In this document: piece by piece, positions 42,125-50,538 of the stretch
Layout of the letters: every line of letters begins with the position of its first letter
How positions within the stretch are numbered: the stretch's first letter is position 1
Assembly (NCBI RefSeq): GCF_004168285.1
Contig: NZ_SEWF01000020.1
Coordinates: forward strand, 1 to 64,000
DNA length: 64,000 nt
Origin: Emticicia agri
GTDB taxonomy: Bacteria > Bacteroidota > Bacteroidia > Cytophagales > Spirosomataceae
Direction: 5' to 3'
The notes under the pieces: model-generated
Databases searched by the model: none
What the model saw: the letters and a program-made list of their open reading frames with translations, nothing else
Told to the model about the DNA's origin: nothing
Program-made: the position numbers and the translations under genes

Positions 42125-42443
42125 AAGAATTGTCGAATTTCGACTGCGGATTGCGAACTATTAATAAAAATTACATTATGCGCAGACTTCAATCTGTATT
42201 CTATACAAAAAAGACCCGTGAGACATCCATTTTGTTTTTTTAGACAACAAATTCATGCGCTGAATCGTAAAAAATGAATTTAATTATAGGCATAAATACT
42301 AATTTACCCCTATATAAATTAGTAAACAACTATTTGGGGTAAAAAAGTATAGGTATTGGTGAAATGACAATAGGTTTTTATGAGCTATGTATAATAGCTT
42401 TGTATCATCAAACCGAATCATTCATTATCTTATATTACTCAAT
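42125..42443. promoter_or_regulatory. Divergent regulatory region of the hydroxyproline operon
   Basis: ACTAATTT (42298-42305) pairs perfectly with AAATTAGT (42316-42323), and TTTACCCC (42303-42310) with GGGGTAAA (42336-42343); the two overlap and could bind AraC dimers or an activator. A TAGCTTTG box (42395-42402) matches the TAnnTTTG element and is 42 bases before the DHDPS start. It supports the start at 42444 over one at 42387. A partial attgtcgaatttcg word follows the regulator start. Confidence 0.5.
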
Positions 42444-43349
42444 ATGAAACCTTCCTGGACAGGCGTTTATCCGGCAGTAACTACTAATTTTTTTCAGGAC
42501 GAAAGTCTTGACCTGAAAACCTTCTCGTTTAATATCGACGAACAAATCAAGGCGGGTGTACATGGCATTATTATCTGCGGCTCATTGGGCGAAAACGGTA
42601 CGCTGACAAAAGATGAGAAACTGACCTTGCTTGAAACGGCGAAAAATACGATTGCAGGCCGTGTACCTTTGGTTATTTGTATTGCTGAGTGCATTACCAG
42701 AGAAGCCATTGCTTTTGCCAAAGAATGTGAGCAGACAGGTGCAGAAGGTTTTATGTTGTTACCACCGATGCGTTATCCTTCTGACGACAGAGAAACCTTA
42801 CATTATCTGCATAGAGTAGCTGATTCAACTGATTTGCCTGTAATGGCCTATAATAATCCGTTGGCATATAAGACCTTTATTTCTATTCCGATGTTTCATG
42901 AACTGGCCGCAAATCCGCATTTTGAAGCCATGAAAGAATCGACAGGAGATATTCGCTATATGACTGACATTATCAATGCACTGGGCGGCAGATTCAAGAT
43001 TCTTTCAGGAGTTGATGATTTAGCTTTTGAAAGTCTGGTAATGGGTGCAGACGGTTGGGTAGCAGGGTTGGTAGATGCCTTTCCGCGTGAAACCGTAGCT
43101 ATTTACGAACTCGTAAAACAAGGCCGTATTGAAGAAGCCAGAGCCATTTATCGCTGGCATTTCCCGCTGATGCACCTGGATGTTTCTACAAAATTTGTAC
43201 AGAATATTAAATTAGCCGAAGTAGCAACAGGTTTAGGGACTGAGTGGGTACGTGAGCCACGATTGCCCTTGGCAGGTGAAGAGCGTGAGCGTGTATTGAA
43301 AATCATTAACGACTCTCTGGCAACCAGACCTGTTTTACCTCAATTCTGA
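42444..43349 (+). CDS. DHDPS-family lyase/deaminase, probable hydroxyproline pathway
   Basis: 301 residues of the dihydrodipicolinate synthase/N-acetylneuraminate lyase superfamily. The Schiff-base lysine is K164 in EAMKESTGDI, and the tyrosine is Y136 in MAYNNPLAYK. G-rich block IIICGSLGENGTLTKDEK is the substrate loop. Start MKPSWTGVYPAVTTNF is chosen over an upstream ATG because the promoter box lies in between. In the trans-4-hydroxyproline pathway this family member deaminates pyrroline-4-hydroxy-2-carboxylate to alpha-ketoglutarate semialdehyde. The next gene is the epimerase, which supports the role. DapA (lysine biosynthesis) is less likely from context. Confidence 0.85.
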   Translation: MKPSWTGVYPAVTTNFFQDESLDLKTFSFNIDEQIKAGVHGIIICGSLGENGTLTKDEKLTLLETAKNTIAGRVPLVICIAECITREAIAFAKECEQTGAEGFMLLPPMRYPSDDRETLHYLHRVADSTDLPVMAYNNPLAYKTFISIPMFHELAANPHFEAMKESTGDIRYMTDIINALGGRFKILSGVDDLAFESLVMGADGWVAGLVDAFPRETVAIYELVKQGRIEEARAIYRWHFPLMHLDVSTKFVQNIKLAEVATGLGTEWVREPRLPLAGEERERVLKIINDSLATRPVLPQF

Positions 43350-43357
43350 TTATAACT

Positions 43358-44359
43358 ATGATAAAGAGTTTTTTTTGCATAGATGCCCATACCTGTGGGA
43401 ATCCGGTGAGGTTGATTGCCGGAGGCGGGCCGATACTGGAAGGGAAAAATATGTCTGAAAAAAGGCAACATTTTTTACGTGAATATGACTGGATACGTAA
43501 GGGGTTGATGTTTGAACCACGTGGCCACGACATGATGTCTGGCAGTATTCTGTACCCACCTCATGACCCCGAAAACGACGTGGCTGTATTGTTTATTGAA
43601 ACCAGTGGCTGCCTGCCTATGTGCGGGCATGGTACCATTGGTACCATTACCATAGCCATTGAGCACGGGCTGATTCAGCCTAAAAAGCCCGGATTTATAA
43701 GAATGGAAGCTCCGGCAGGGTTGGTAATGATTGAGTATAAGCAGGAAGGTAACAAAGTGAAATCGGTAAAACTGACAAATGTTGCTTCATTTTTAGCCGC
43801 CGAAAATATTGAAGTAGAATGTCCCGATTTAGGTATGCTGAAAGTAGATGTAGCCTATGGGGGCAACTACTATGCAATTGTGGACGTGCAGGAAAATTTC
43901 CCAGGCTTAGAGCATTTCAAGGCTGACCAACTGATTGCCTGGGCAAGGGTATTAAGAGAGCGAATCAATGCAAAACATCAGTTTGTGCATCCGGAAAACC
44001 CGACTATCAATGGGTTAAGCCATATAGAATGGACAGGTAAAGTAATAGACCCGACTTCAACAGCCCGTAATGCGGTTTTTTATGGCGATAAGGCCATTGA
44101 CCGCTCGCCTTGTGGCACAGGTACCTCAGCCCGTATGGCGCAATGGGCAGCCAAAGGTAAACTGCAACCCGGCGATGAATTTGTGCATGAAAGTATCATC
44201 GGCAGTAAATTCATTGGTCGTATTGAGGGTACTACCAAGGTAGGTGATTTTGATGCCATTTACCCAAGTATTGAGGGTTGGGCAAGAATTTATGGAAATA
44301 ATACGATTACAATTGACGACCATGACGACCCGTATGCGTTTGGTTTTCAGGTGATATAA
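43358..44359 (+). CDS. Proline racemase-family enzyme, probable 4-hydroxyproline 2-epimerase
   Basis: 333 residues with both catalytic cysteines of the two-Cys subgroup: C89 in LPMCGHGTIGT and C252 in DRSPCGTGTSARM, which form the general acid/base pair. N-terminal FFCIDAHTCGNPVRLIAGG is diagnostic. Proteins with both cysteines and this length are 4-hydroxyproline 2-epimerases or proline racemases. Those with Ser or Thr in place of the first Cys are dehydratases. Lies between the DHDPS-family deaminase (8 bases) and the D-amino-acid oxidase-like gene, fitting the hydroxyproline pathway order: epimerise, oxidise, deaminate. Confidence 0.9.
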   Translation: MIKSFFCIDAHTCGNPVRLIAGGGPILEGKNMSEKRQHFLREYDWIRKGLMFEPRGHDMMSGSILYPPHDPENDVAVLFIETSGCLPMCGHGTIGTITIAIEHGLIQPKKPGFIRMEAPAGLVMIEYKQEGNKVKSVKLTNVASFLAAENIEVECPDLGMLKVDVAYGGNYYAIVDVQENFPGLEHFKADQLIAWARVLRERINAKHQFVHPENPTINGLSHIEWTGKVIDPTSTARNAVFYGDKAIDRSPCGTGTSARMAQWAAKGKLQPGDEFVHESIIGSKFIGRIEGTTKVGDFDAIYPSIEGWARIYGNNTITIDDHDDPYAFGFQVI

Positions 44360-44380
44360 GCTATTTATAAGAAAAAAATT

Positions 44381-45655
44381 ATGGCTACAAAAGCAAATGT
44401 ACCGCATACAGTCATTATAGGCAGTGGTATTATAGGGTTATATTCGGCCTATTATCTGCAACAGAAAGGGCATCAGGTAACTATTATTGAGCGTACTGAT
44501 GGTAGCGATGGTTGTTCGTATGGAAATGCAGGTATGATAGTACCCAGTCATTTTATTCCTTTGGCTGTGCCGGGTATGATTGAGAAAGGTATCAGATGGA
44601 TGTTTAATTCAGAGAGTCCTTTCTATGTAAAACCCCGCCTCAACTGGGATTTGATTTCGTGGGGCTTAAAGTTTTATAAGGCAGCTAATGCCAGACAGGT
44701 AGAAAGAGCCATGCCTGCCTTGCGAGATATAAGTTTGTTAGCCAAAAAACTCTATCAGGATTTTGCCAAAGACGAGAAAAATGATTTTTCATTTGAGGAA
44801 CGAGGACTGATGATGCTATGTAAAACCGGACATAATTTTCATGAAGAAGCCGAAGTAGCCGAAACTGCTAATAAATTAGGTATTGAAGCACAGGTGCTTG
44901 ATGTGACCGCCCTGCATCAGCTTGAACCGGAAGTAAAACCCGACGTAGCAGGGGCAGTATATTATCCGGGCGATGCGCATTTGTATCCGAATGTACTGTT
45001 AAAAAAACTGAAAGATTTGTTGCAGCAACAGGGCGTTACTTTTTTATATAATAACGAGGTAACAGGGTTTGATTCAGCAGGCAGCACAATTAAAAGCATC
45101 AGTACACAATCTGGTAAAACCATTGCTGTAGAGGAACTAATTATTGCTACAGGTTCGTGGTCGCCAATGCTGGCCAAGCAGTTGAATATTAATTTACCCA
45201 TGCAGGCCGGAAAAGGTTATAGCACTACGCTTAAACAGCAGGAAGGCAAAAAACTGAATATCCCGTCTATTTTATTAGAGGCCAGAGTAGCTATAACTCC
45301 AATGTCTGATAACCTGATTCGTTTCGGGGGTACGATGGAGATTGGCGGTATTAATCAGGATATTAACATGAATCGGGTAAGGGGTATTATTAAAGCCGTA
45401 CCTGAATTTTTTCCTGAGTATCCGATTGAAGTGCCGAAGCAGGAGAAAGTATGGTCTGGATTGCGTCCTTGCTCGCCTGATGGCCTGCCTTACATCGGGC
45501 GCACTAAAAAGTACACTAATCTGATTATTGCATCAGGTCATGCCATGATGGGGCTAAGTCTGGCACCCGCCACCGGAAAATTAGTGCAGGAAATTGTTGA
45601 CAATGAAAAAACAAGCATAGATATTTCGTTGTATAAGCCAGAAAGATATGACTAA
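44381..45655 (+). CDS. FAD-dependent D-amino-acid dehydrogenase-like, probable D-hydroxyproline oxidase
   Basis: 424-residue DAO/DadA-type flavoprotein. The dinucleotide fold HTVIIGSGIIGLYSAYYLQQKGHQVTIIER is at 9-40, followed by SYGNAGMIVPSHF, GSWSPMLAKQLNINLPMQAGKGYSTTL and the C-terminal FAD loop WSGLRPCSPDGLPYIG, then IIASGHAMMGLSLAPATGKLV. In the pathway it would oxidise cis-4-hydroxy-D-proline. The gene overlaps the next by 8 bases. Substrate assignment rests on the operon context. Confidence 0.88.
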   Translation: MATKANVPHTVIIGSGIIGLYSAYYLQQKGHQVTIIERTDGSDGCSYGNAGMIVPSHFIPLAVPGMIEKGIRWMFNSESPFYVKPRLNWDLISWGLKFYKAANARQVERAMPALRDISLLAKKLYQDFAKDEKNDFSFEERGLMMLCKTGHNFHEEAEVAETANKLGIEAQVLDVTALHQLEPEVKPDVAGAVYYPGDAHLYPNVLLKKLKDLLQQQGVTFLYNNEVTGFDSAGSTIKSISTQSGKTIAVEELIIATGSWSPMLAKQLNINLPMQAGKGYSTTLKQQEGKKLNIPSILLEARVAITPMSDNLIRFGGTMEIGGINQDINMNRVRGIIKAVPEFFPEYPIEVPKQEKVWSGLRPCSPDGLPYIGRTKKYTNLIIASGHAMMGLSLAPATGKLVQEIVDNEKTSIDISLYKPERYD

Positions 45656-46817
45656 CCAGAAACATTTATTTGCTTTAGATGAGGGTATTACCTACCTGAA
45701 TGGGGCTGCTTATGCGCCAATGCTGAAAACCTCAATAAGCAAAGGCACTGAGGGTATGCTGATGAAAGCCAGCCGACCTTTTACCATTGACCCCAAAAGT
45801 CACTTTGACCCTGCAGAAAGGGTACAAAAGTTATTTGCCCAATTGCTGAATATAGACAATCCGCAACGGGTAGCCATTATTCAGGCAGTATCTTATGGCA
45901 TGGCGGTTGTGGCTAATAACCTGCATCGATTACCCGACATTTCAGCTAAAAAGCAAATTATCCTGATTCAGGATGAGTTCCCGAATAATGTATATGCTTT
46001 CGAGAGAGTTTGTCGGCAATTATCACTCAGTTACCATACCGTTGCCAAACCTGATACTTTAGAGAATCGAGGGAAGTTGTGGAATGAAAGTATTCTTAAC
46101 GCCATTACCCACGAAACAGCTATGGTAGTGGTACCTCATATTCATTGGATATATGGCGTGAAGTTCAATCTGGCGGCTATTTCAGAACGTTGTAAAGAAG
46201 TAGGGGCACTGATGATTGTTGATGCCACGCAGTCGGTAGGAGCCATGAGTTTTGATGTAGATGCCATACAACCCGATGCCGTGATTTGTGCCGGATATAA
46301 ATGGCTTTTAGGCCCATATAGCATAGGCCTGGCTTATTTTGGTGAGTTTTTCGACGAGGGTATTCCGGTAGAAGAGTCGTGGTTGAACCGCATAAACAGC
46401 GAGAAGTTTGCCCAGTTGATTCACTATCAGAAAGTGTACCGACCCTTTGCCCAAAGATACAATGCAGGCGAGTATTCACAGTTCATTCAATTGCCCATGT
46501 TAGAAGATGCGCTTTCGCAAATTCTTGATTGGGGAGTAGATACTATGCAGCAATATTGCCAAAGCATTACGCAGAAACCTTTAGAAGCCTTACAGAAATT
46601 AGGTTGCAGACTTGAGTCAGAGGCTTATCGTGGACATCACTTATTAGGTATCAGTTTGCCACAAGGCGTAGATAACCAGGCTTTTACCGAAGAATTATTA
46701 AGCAATAAAATCATCATCTCCAACCGTGGCGTAGCTATACGGGTTTCTCCGAATGTGTATAATAAGGAAGATGATATGTGGGCTTTGGTTGAAGTGTTGG
46801 AGAAGAGTTTGAAATAA
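45648..46817 (+). CDS. Class V aminotransferase-like PLP protein
   Basis: 389 residues of the aminotransferase class V family (isopenicillin N epimerase / cysteine desulfurase-like). Residues LNGAAYAPMLKTS begin the fold, IQAVSYGMAVVANNL binds phosphate, VPHIHWIYGVKFNLAAI sits over the PLP, LMIVDATQSVGAMSFDV gives the PLP-pyridine Asp and Gln, and VICAGYKWLLGPYSIGLAYF carries the Schiff-base lysine. C-terminal GVAIRVSPNVYNKEDDM has the substrate Arg. Overlaps the oxidase gene by 8 bases, so is translated with it. No known hydroxyproline step needs it, so the reaction is open. Confidence 0.82.
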   Translation: MTNQKHLFALDEGITYLNGAAYAPMLKTSISKGTEGMLMKASRPFTIDPKSHFDPAERVQKLFAQLLNIDNPQRVAIIQAVSYGMAVVANNLHRLPDISAKKQIILIQDEFPNNVYAFERVCRQLSLSYHTVAKPDTLENRGKLWNESILNAITHETAMVVVPHIHWIYGVKFNLAAISERCKEVGALMIVDATQSVGAMSFDVDAIQPDAVICAGYKWLLGPYSIGLAYFGEFFDEGIPVEESWLNRINSEKFAQLIHYQKVYRPFAQRYNAGEYSQFIQLPMLEDALSQILDWGVDTMQQYCQSITQKPLEALQKLGCRLESEAYRGHHLLGISLPQGVDNQAFTEELLSNKIIISNRGVAIRVSPNVYNKEDDMWALVEVLEKSLK

Positions 46818-46834
46818 ACTGATACAAAATTTTG

Positions 46835-46912
46835 CCACAATGTACACTATATGCACTATATTACACTATTCCGGTTAGTTGTGCAACGTTGCGATTTTAA
46901 TGTACATTGTGG
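46835..46912. terminator. Bidirectional terminator between convergent genes
   Basis: CCACAATGTACA (46835-46846) and TGTACATTGTGG (46901-46912) are perfect 12-base arms, with AAAATTTT on the left and TTTTAATTTT on the right. The loop is 54 bases with a smaller hairpin-like stretch (gtgcaacgttgc). It ends both the hydroxyproline operon and the symporter gene; an operator function is possible too. Confidence 0.65.
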
Positions 46913-46926
46913 TTTTAATTTTATGC

Positions 46927-48168
46927 TCAGGCAGGCTGTGCAGGCCCTAATTCATTCTCCCATTTAGCTACTATGGCAGTAGCTACGGCATTGCCAGCCA
47001 CTGAGGTAGCCGAGCGACCCATATCTAACAACCAATCTACAGCAAATAGCAAGATTAAACCCTCGGCAGGTAAATTAAATAGCGACATCGTTCCTGCAAT
47101 GACTACCAGAGAGGCTCGTGGTACGCCCGCAATACCTTTACTGGTAATCAATAGCGTAAGCAGCATGGTAACCTGTTGACCTATTGATAATTCAATGCCA
47201 TAGGCTTGCGCAATAAAACCGGTGGCAAAGGTCATATACATCATAGAGCCGTCAAGGTTGAAAGAATACCCCAATGGCAATACAAAACTCACGATTCTTT
47301 CTGATACGCCGAATTTCTTCAATTGCTCAATCTGTAATGGCATTGAGGCTTCCGAACTGGCTGTGCTGAATGATAAAAACAGGGCGTCTTTTACGTAAGC
47401 AAGCAGTTTCCAGTACTGTACTTTGGTAAACAGACAGATAAGCGGCAAGACCACTAATATAAAAAAGGCCAGTGTAGCAAAGAAACAGATAATCAGATAT
47501 AGATAACCACCAAGAATGCCAAGACCTTTCTGGGCAATTACGGCTGCTACTGCACCAAAAACCGCATAAGGCGCAAAACCCATCACATAACCCACTATCT
47601 TGAACATCACTTCGGCAACGGCATCCAAACCTTTGATAATCACTTTACCGTGGTCGCCGATAGCGGCTGTGGCAATACCAAAAAAGATAGAGAATACCAC
47701 TATCTGCAAAATTTCGTTGGTAGCTAATGCTTCAAAAAAACTCTGCGGAAAAAGGTGTGTAAAGAAGTTTTCTAAAGTCATTTTTTTCGACTCTATGCCT
47801 GTATCTGCACCCGATTCCGGCAAGGGTATTTCCATCATCTTTCCCGGTTTAAGAATATTCACGGCAAGTAAACCCGTTACTAACGACAATATAGTAGCAA
47901 AATAGAAATATCCCAGTGTTTTTACCCCAATGCGTCCAACGGTTTTAAAATCACCTAATTTGGCTATACCCACCGTCAGGATAGAGAAAATCAATGGCCC
48001 GATAATCATTTTTATCAAGCGTAAGAAGATTTTGCTTAACAGGTTTAAATACACACTCCAGGAGGCAAGTGCTTCGGGGTCAGAAGTTAAATAGACATTC
48101 ATCAGGTAGCCTACTATGATACCCAAGGTCATGCCTATAAAAATTTTCCAGGTAATATTTAGTTTCAT
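46927..48168 (-). CDS. Dicarboxylate/amino acid:cation symporter (DAACS family)
   Basis: 413-residue GltP/GltPh-type symporter with eight membrane helices and two re-entrant loops. HP1 contains FSTASSEASMPLQIEQLKKFGVSERIVSFVLPLGYSFNLDGSMMYMTFATGF, the serine-rich and NMDGT-like (NLDGS) motifs that bind substrate and Na+. HP2 contains TSKGIAGVPRASLVVIAGTM. C-terminal DWLLDMGRSATSVAGNAVATAIVAKWE is the TM8 signature, with the substrate-binding Asp/Arg/Asn/Thr set. Arg in TM8 favours acidic dicarboxylates. Convergent with the hydroxyproline operon, so may not be its transporter. Confidence 0.92.
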   Translation of the reverse strand: MKLNITWKIFIGMTLGIIVGYLMNVYLTSDPEALASWSVYLNLLSKIFLRLIKMIIGPLIFSILTVGIAKLGDFKTVGRIGVKTLGYFYFATILSLVTGLLAVNILKPGKMMEIPLPESGADTGIESKKMTLENFFTHLFPQSFFEALATNEILQIVVFSIFFGIATAAIGDHGKVIIKGLDAVAEVMFKIVGYVMGFAPYAVFGAVAAVIAQKGLGILGGYLYLIICFFATLAFFILVVLPLICLFTKVQYWKLLAYVKDALFLSFSTASSEASMPLQIEQLKKFGVSERIVSFVLPLGYSFNLDGSMMYMTFATGFIAQAYGIELSIGQQVTMLLTLLITSKGIAGVPRASLVVIAGTMSLFNLPAEGLILLFAVDWLLDMGRSATSVAGNAVATAIVAKWENELGPAQPA

Positions 48169-48703
48169 AATGAAGTGGTTTTCCCTGTCCCTACAGGAGA
48201 AGCATTGTTTAGGTTATGGTTCAGGATAGACCTTCTATAGGGTGTAGAATCATATCCTGAATTTTATTTATTACAATAATGGTTAAAAAATATGGGTAGT
48301 CAAAATACTGACTTACCGAATGTTGATTTATTTAATCATTTTCTGTCAAATTTCCTGTTTTTTGTTGTTTGATATGCCGTTAAATAATTTTTTTTTACCA
48401 TTCAATTGTTTTTGCAACCGTAGAATAAAATTTTTCGTATATTCTGTAACATTCATACAAATTTTACGTCTTAGTAATAGTAATTTTGAAACAGAGAATG
48501 GGAGTTTGCTTCTATGATCTTTACGTTTAGGTATTTTGTACTAACCTATTTTTATTCAGAAATTCTTCTTTTCAATACCTTCTGAATAATTTTTTGAAAA
48601 ATACCGTACAGCACGTATAAAGATTAGGGGTTTTTACGCTAAAATATGTTCAGAGAGTTTCAGACCTTTGCATTGTTCATTCAACTTTATAATATGTAAG
48701 AAA
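48169..48703. other. 535-bp A+T-rich intergenic stretch
   Basis: No gene supported. A small palindrome pairs TTCAGGATA (48220-48228) with TATCCTGAA (48253-48261) in the symporter's leader. The rest is A+T-rich (T-runs near 48340-48400). It should hold divergent promoters for the symporter and for the 54-residue membrane protein. A near-match to the promoter element, GACCTTTG, lies at 48663-48670. Confidence 0.5.
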
Positions 48704-48868
48704 ATGTTTACGCTTTTAGAAATCGGAAATAGTCTCAACAATATAGCCATGATTTACCCGCTACAAATCCTTTTAGTTGGAGTATTGTTGTTATTAGGAC
48801 TATATGTACTATATCACTCTACGGGTTTAAGTAGAGGTTTATTTCAAAGAAATAAATTTTTAAAGTAG
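48704..48868 (+). CDS. Small single-pass membrane protein, 54 residues
   Basis: The product is MFTLLEIGNSLNNIAMIYPL followed by a strong membrane helix LQILLVGVLLLLGLYVLYH and a short basic tail (STGLSRGLFQRNKFLK). It has its own upstream promoter-like box (GACCTTTG, 34 bases ahead) and an intrinsic terminator 34 bases after the stop. That transcript unit is the main reason to call it. A longer frame starting at 48668 would add a Cys-rich tail and would include the promoter box. Function unknown; no relative recognised. Confidence 0.6.
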   Translation: MFTLLEIGNSLNNIAMIYPLQILLVGVLLLLGLYVLYHSTGLSRGLFQRNKFLK

Positions 48869-48901
48869 ATTTTGTTTCATCATAGTGGTTAGGGTTGTAG
48901 C

Positions 48902-48934
48902 AAAAAGCCATCTCTGTTGAGGTGGCTTTTTTGT
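48902..48934 (+). terminator. Intrinsic terminator after the small membrane protein
   Basis: AAAAGCCATCTC pairs with GAGGTGGCTTTT (one G-T pair) around a four-base loop, then T run. It confirms a short independent transcript. Confidence 0.8.
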
Positions 48935-48940
48935 TTAGGA

Positions 48941-49060
48941 TACTTGCCCCACACCATTTATTTTATAGACAATGCGGGAAAAGCAGTTGAACTGAAAGCA
49001 GGATTTGTAGCCAGTGGCGTCCGAATATTTACCGTAAAAATTGGCGGTTGCGAGAATTGA
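48941..49060 (+). pseudogene. Remnant of a 3-coathanger-stack domain protein
   Basis: An open frame without a start codon reads YLPHTIYFIDNAGKAVELKA (20 residues), then GFVASGVRIFTVKIGGCEN and a stop at 49058-49060. The pattern sxeLkaGFxAxxGxxFtxxIggC ending just before a stop is that of the C-terminal repeat of 3-coathanger-stack domains, found at the end of large secreted Bacteroidota proteins. The upstream part of the gene is missing, so this looks like a decayed fragment, perhaps of a secretion-system substrate. The rest of the stretch up to 49265 shows nothing else. Confidence 0.45.
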
Positions 49061-49265
49061 TGGCCACCCATTGAATAATTACTTGATTATCAGCGTTATT
49101 AATAAAAACAGAAGTAGTTTTTGTACTAAAAAGCTTTGCTATGCTAAATAATTGAATTGGATTTTTCTGTTTAAAGGTTGGATATTGTTAATGATTGTTA
49201 ATGATTTGAATCAGATTAAACCATTTCACTAATATTAGCATCTATAAGCTATAAATAAGGAGAAA

Positions 49266-50477
49266 ATGAAAGAAATAAAGAAAAATGCTATAAACCCTGT
49301 GCCCTCTCAAATAAAGAGGGGAGGTATTACTGCATCGCTTTTGCTGATGGCAGGTTTGAGCTTTTGCACAATTGATACTTTTGCTCAGGGTAGGAAGGGC
49401 GACAGAGAGGGTGGACAAACAGGCAATGGCAGAAGTGAGAGGAGTGGAGGCTCTGAAAGGAGGTCTTTTGAGAGAAGCAACGGCAGCGACAGAGTTGCCA
49501 TGAATCGTGGTAATGAAGGCCGTAGCTTTGAAAACAGGAGTTCAGGGAACAGAGGTTCTGAGATTAGAAGCAGCGAATCGAGGGGAAGCCGGATGTCAAC
49601 ACCGGGTGGCTCTTCAAGAGAAGAAAGCAGAAGCTCTTTTCCTGACAGAGGTGCCAGAGGAAGAGAAGAAAGGGGTGATATAAGCCTGAATCGTCCGGAT
49701 AGAGTGCAAACACAGCCGGATGTTCGTACTGAAAGCAGAAGGGTAGAAACGCCAAGACCTGATAACGACAGAGGGAGTAGAGATAATAATTATAGTGGTG
49801 GCAGCAGAACTTATGGCGATAGAAGTAATGGCGCAGACAGAAGCAACGGCGGCGATAGAAACCGTACTTATGGAGACCGTGGCGGAAGAGACAACGACCG
49901 AAACCGTTGGGATAATAACCGAGGTGGTAGAGACAATAACTATGGCAACAGAGGCGGCTGGGATAACAGAGGTAGGAGAGATAATGACAGATACGACCGC
50001 AGAGGCTATGATAACCGCAGATTTGATGGCAGATATGGCAGCCCAAGCTGGAGATACTACAATCTGCCACGCCGTAATAGTGTAGTTCGTGTATTACCCA
50101 CATCTTGTTTACCTGTCTATTACGGAGGTATCAACTATCGTTACTACAACGGTATCTATTACAGACCTTATAGAGATACATACGTGGTTTCGTTTCCGCC
50201 GATTGGTTTAAGAATTGGCGTATTGCCACTTGACTGTCAGATTTATACTTTCTTTGGTCGTCCGTATCACTACTATAATGGGTCCTATTATCGCCCGATT
50301 GGGAATGAATACGAAGTAGTACCGCCTCCGGTTGGTGCTTTGGTTGAAAGTATTCCTGACGGGTACGAGCAAGTGATTATAGACGGAGAAACATATTATA
50401 TAGTAGATGGTGTGCAATACAAAGCAGTAGTTTACGAAGGTGAGATATGGTATGAAGTGATTAAAATAAATTACTAA
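49266..50477 (+). CDS. Exported Arg/Gly/Asn-rich protein with DUF6515-like C-terminus
   Basis: 403 residues. A long, atypical N-terminal signal (about 1-40: GGITASLLLMAGLSFCTIDTFAQ) is followed by a low-complexity region (about 42-260) rich in Arg, Gly, Ser, Asn and Asp, such as GDRSNGADRSNGGDRNR, then a folded Tyr-rich C-terminal domain with YYGGINYRYYNGIYYRPYRDTYVVSFPPIGLRIG and a repeat VPPPVGALVESIPDGYE, QVIIDGETYYIVDGVQYKAV, the DUF6515 pattern of repeated Tyr-rich strands. Likely periplasmic or surface-attached. The low-complexity region could bind nucleic acid or polysaccharide; nothing proves it. Confidence 0.75.
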   Translation: MKEIKKNAINPVPSQIKRGGITASLLLMAGLSFCTIDTFAQGRKGDREGGQTGNGRSERSGGSERRSFERSNGSDRVAMNRGNEGRSFENRSSGNRGSEIRSSESRGSRMSTPGGSSREESRSSFPDRGARGREERGDISLNRPDRVQTQPDVRTESRRVETPRPDNDRGSRDNNYSGGSRTYGDRSNGADRSNGGDRNRTYGDRGGRDNDRNRWDNNRGGRDNNYGNRGGWDNRGRRDNDRYDRRGYDNRRFDGRYGSPSWRYYNLPRRNSVVRVLPTSCLPVYYGGINYRYYNGIYYRPYRDTYVVSFPPIGLRIGVLPLDCQIYTFFGRPYHYYNGSYYRPIGNEYEVVPPPVGALVESIPDGYEQVIIDGETYYIVDGVQYKAVVYEGEIWYEVIKINY

Positions 50478-50506
50478 AACTACAATTTGCTTACATCTAA
50501 ACACGG

Positions 50507-50538
50507 GGATATGTCCATTGGGCATATCCTTATTTTTT
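50507..50538. terminator. Terminator between convergent genes
   Basis: GGATATG (50507-50513) pairs with CATATCC (50523-50529), then a T-run ending in the first codons of the convergent DUF4344 gene's 3' end. Probably bidirectional. Confidence 0.6.

Noticed and set aside
42444-43349. DapA of lysine biosynthesis
   Set aside because: It sits directly before a two-Cys hydroxyproline-type epimerase and a D-amino-acid oxidase, next to an AraC regulator; catabolic context fits better.
48320-48517. A 65-codon Cys/Phe-rich plus-strand frame
   Set aside because: Composition follows the A+T- and T-rich DNA, with no family features; it is probably chance.
49564-50103. A 179-codon minus-strand frame, rich in Cys, His and Tyr
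   Set aside because: It is the complement of the Arg/Gly/Asn-rich coding region, where biased codons leave the other strand open; the plus-strand gene has a signal peptide and a known domain.
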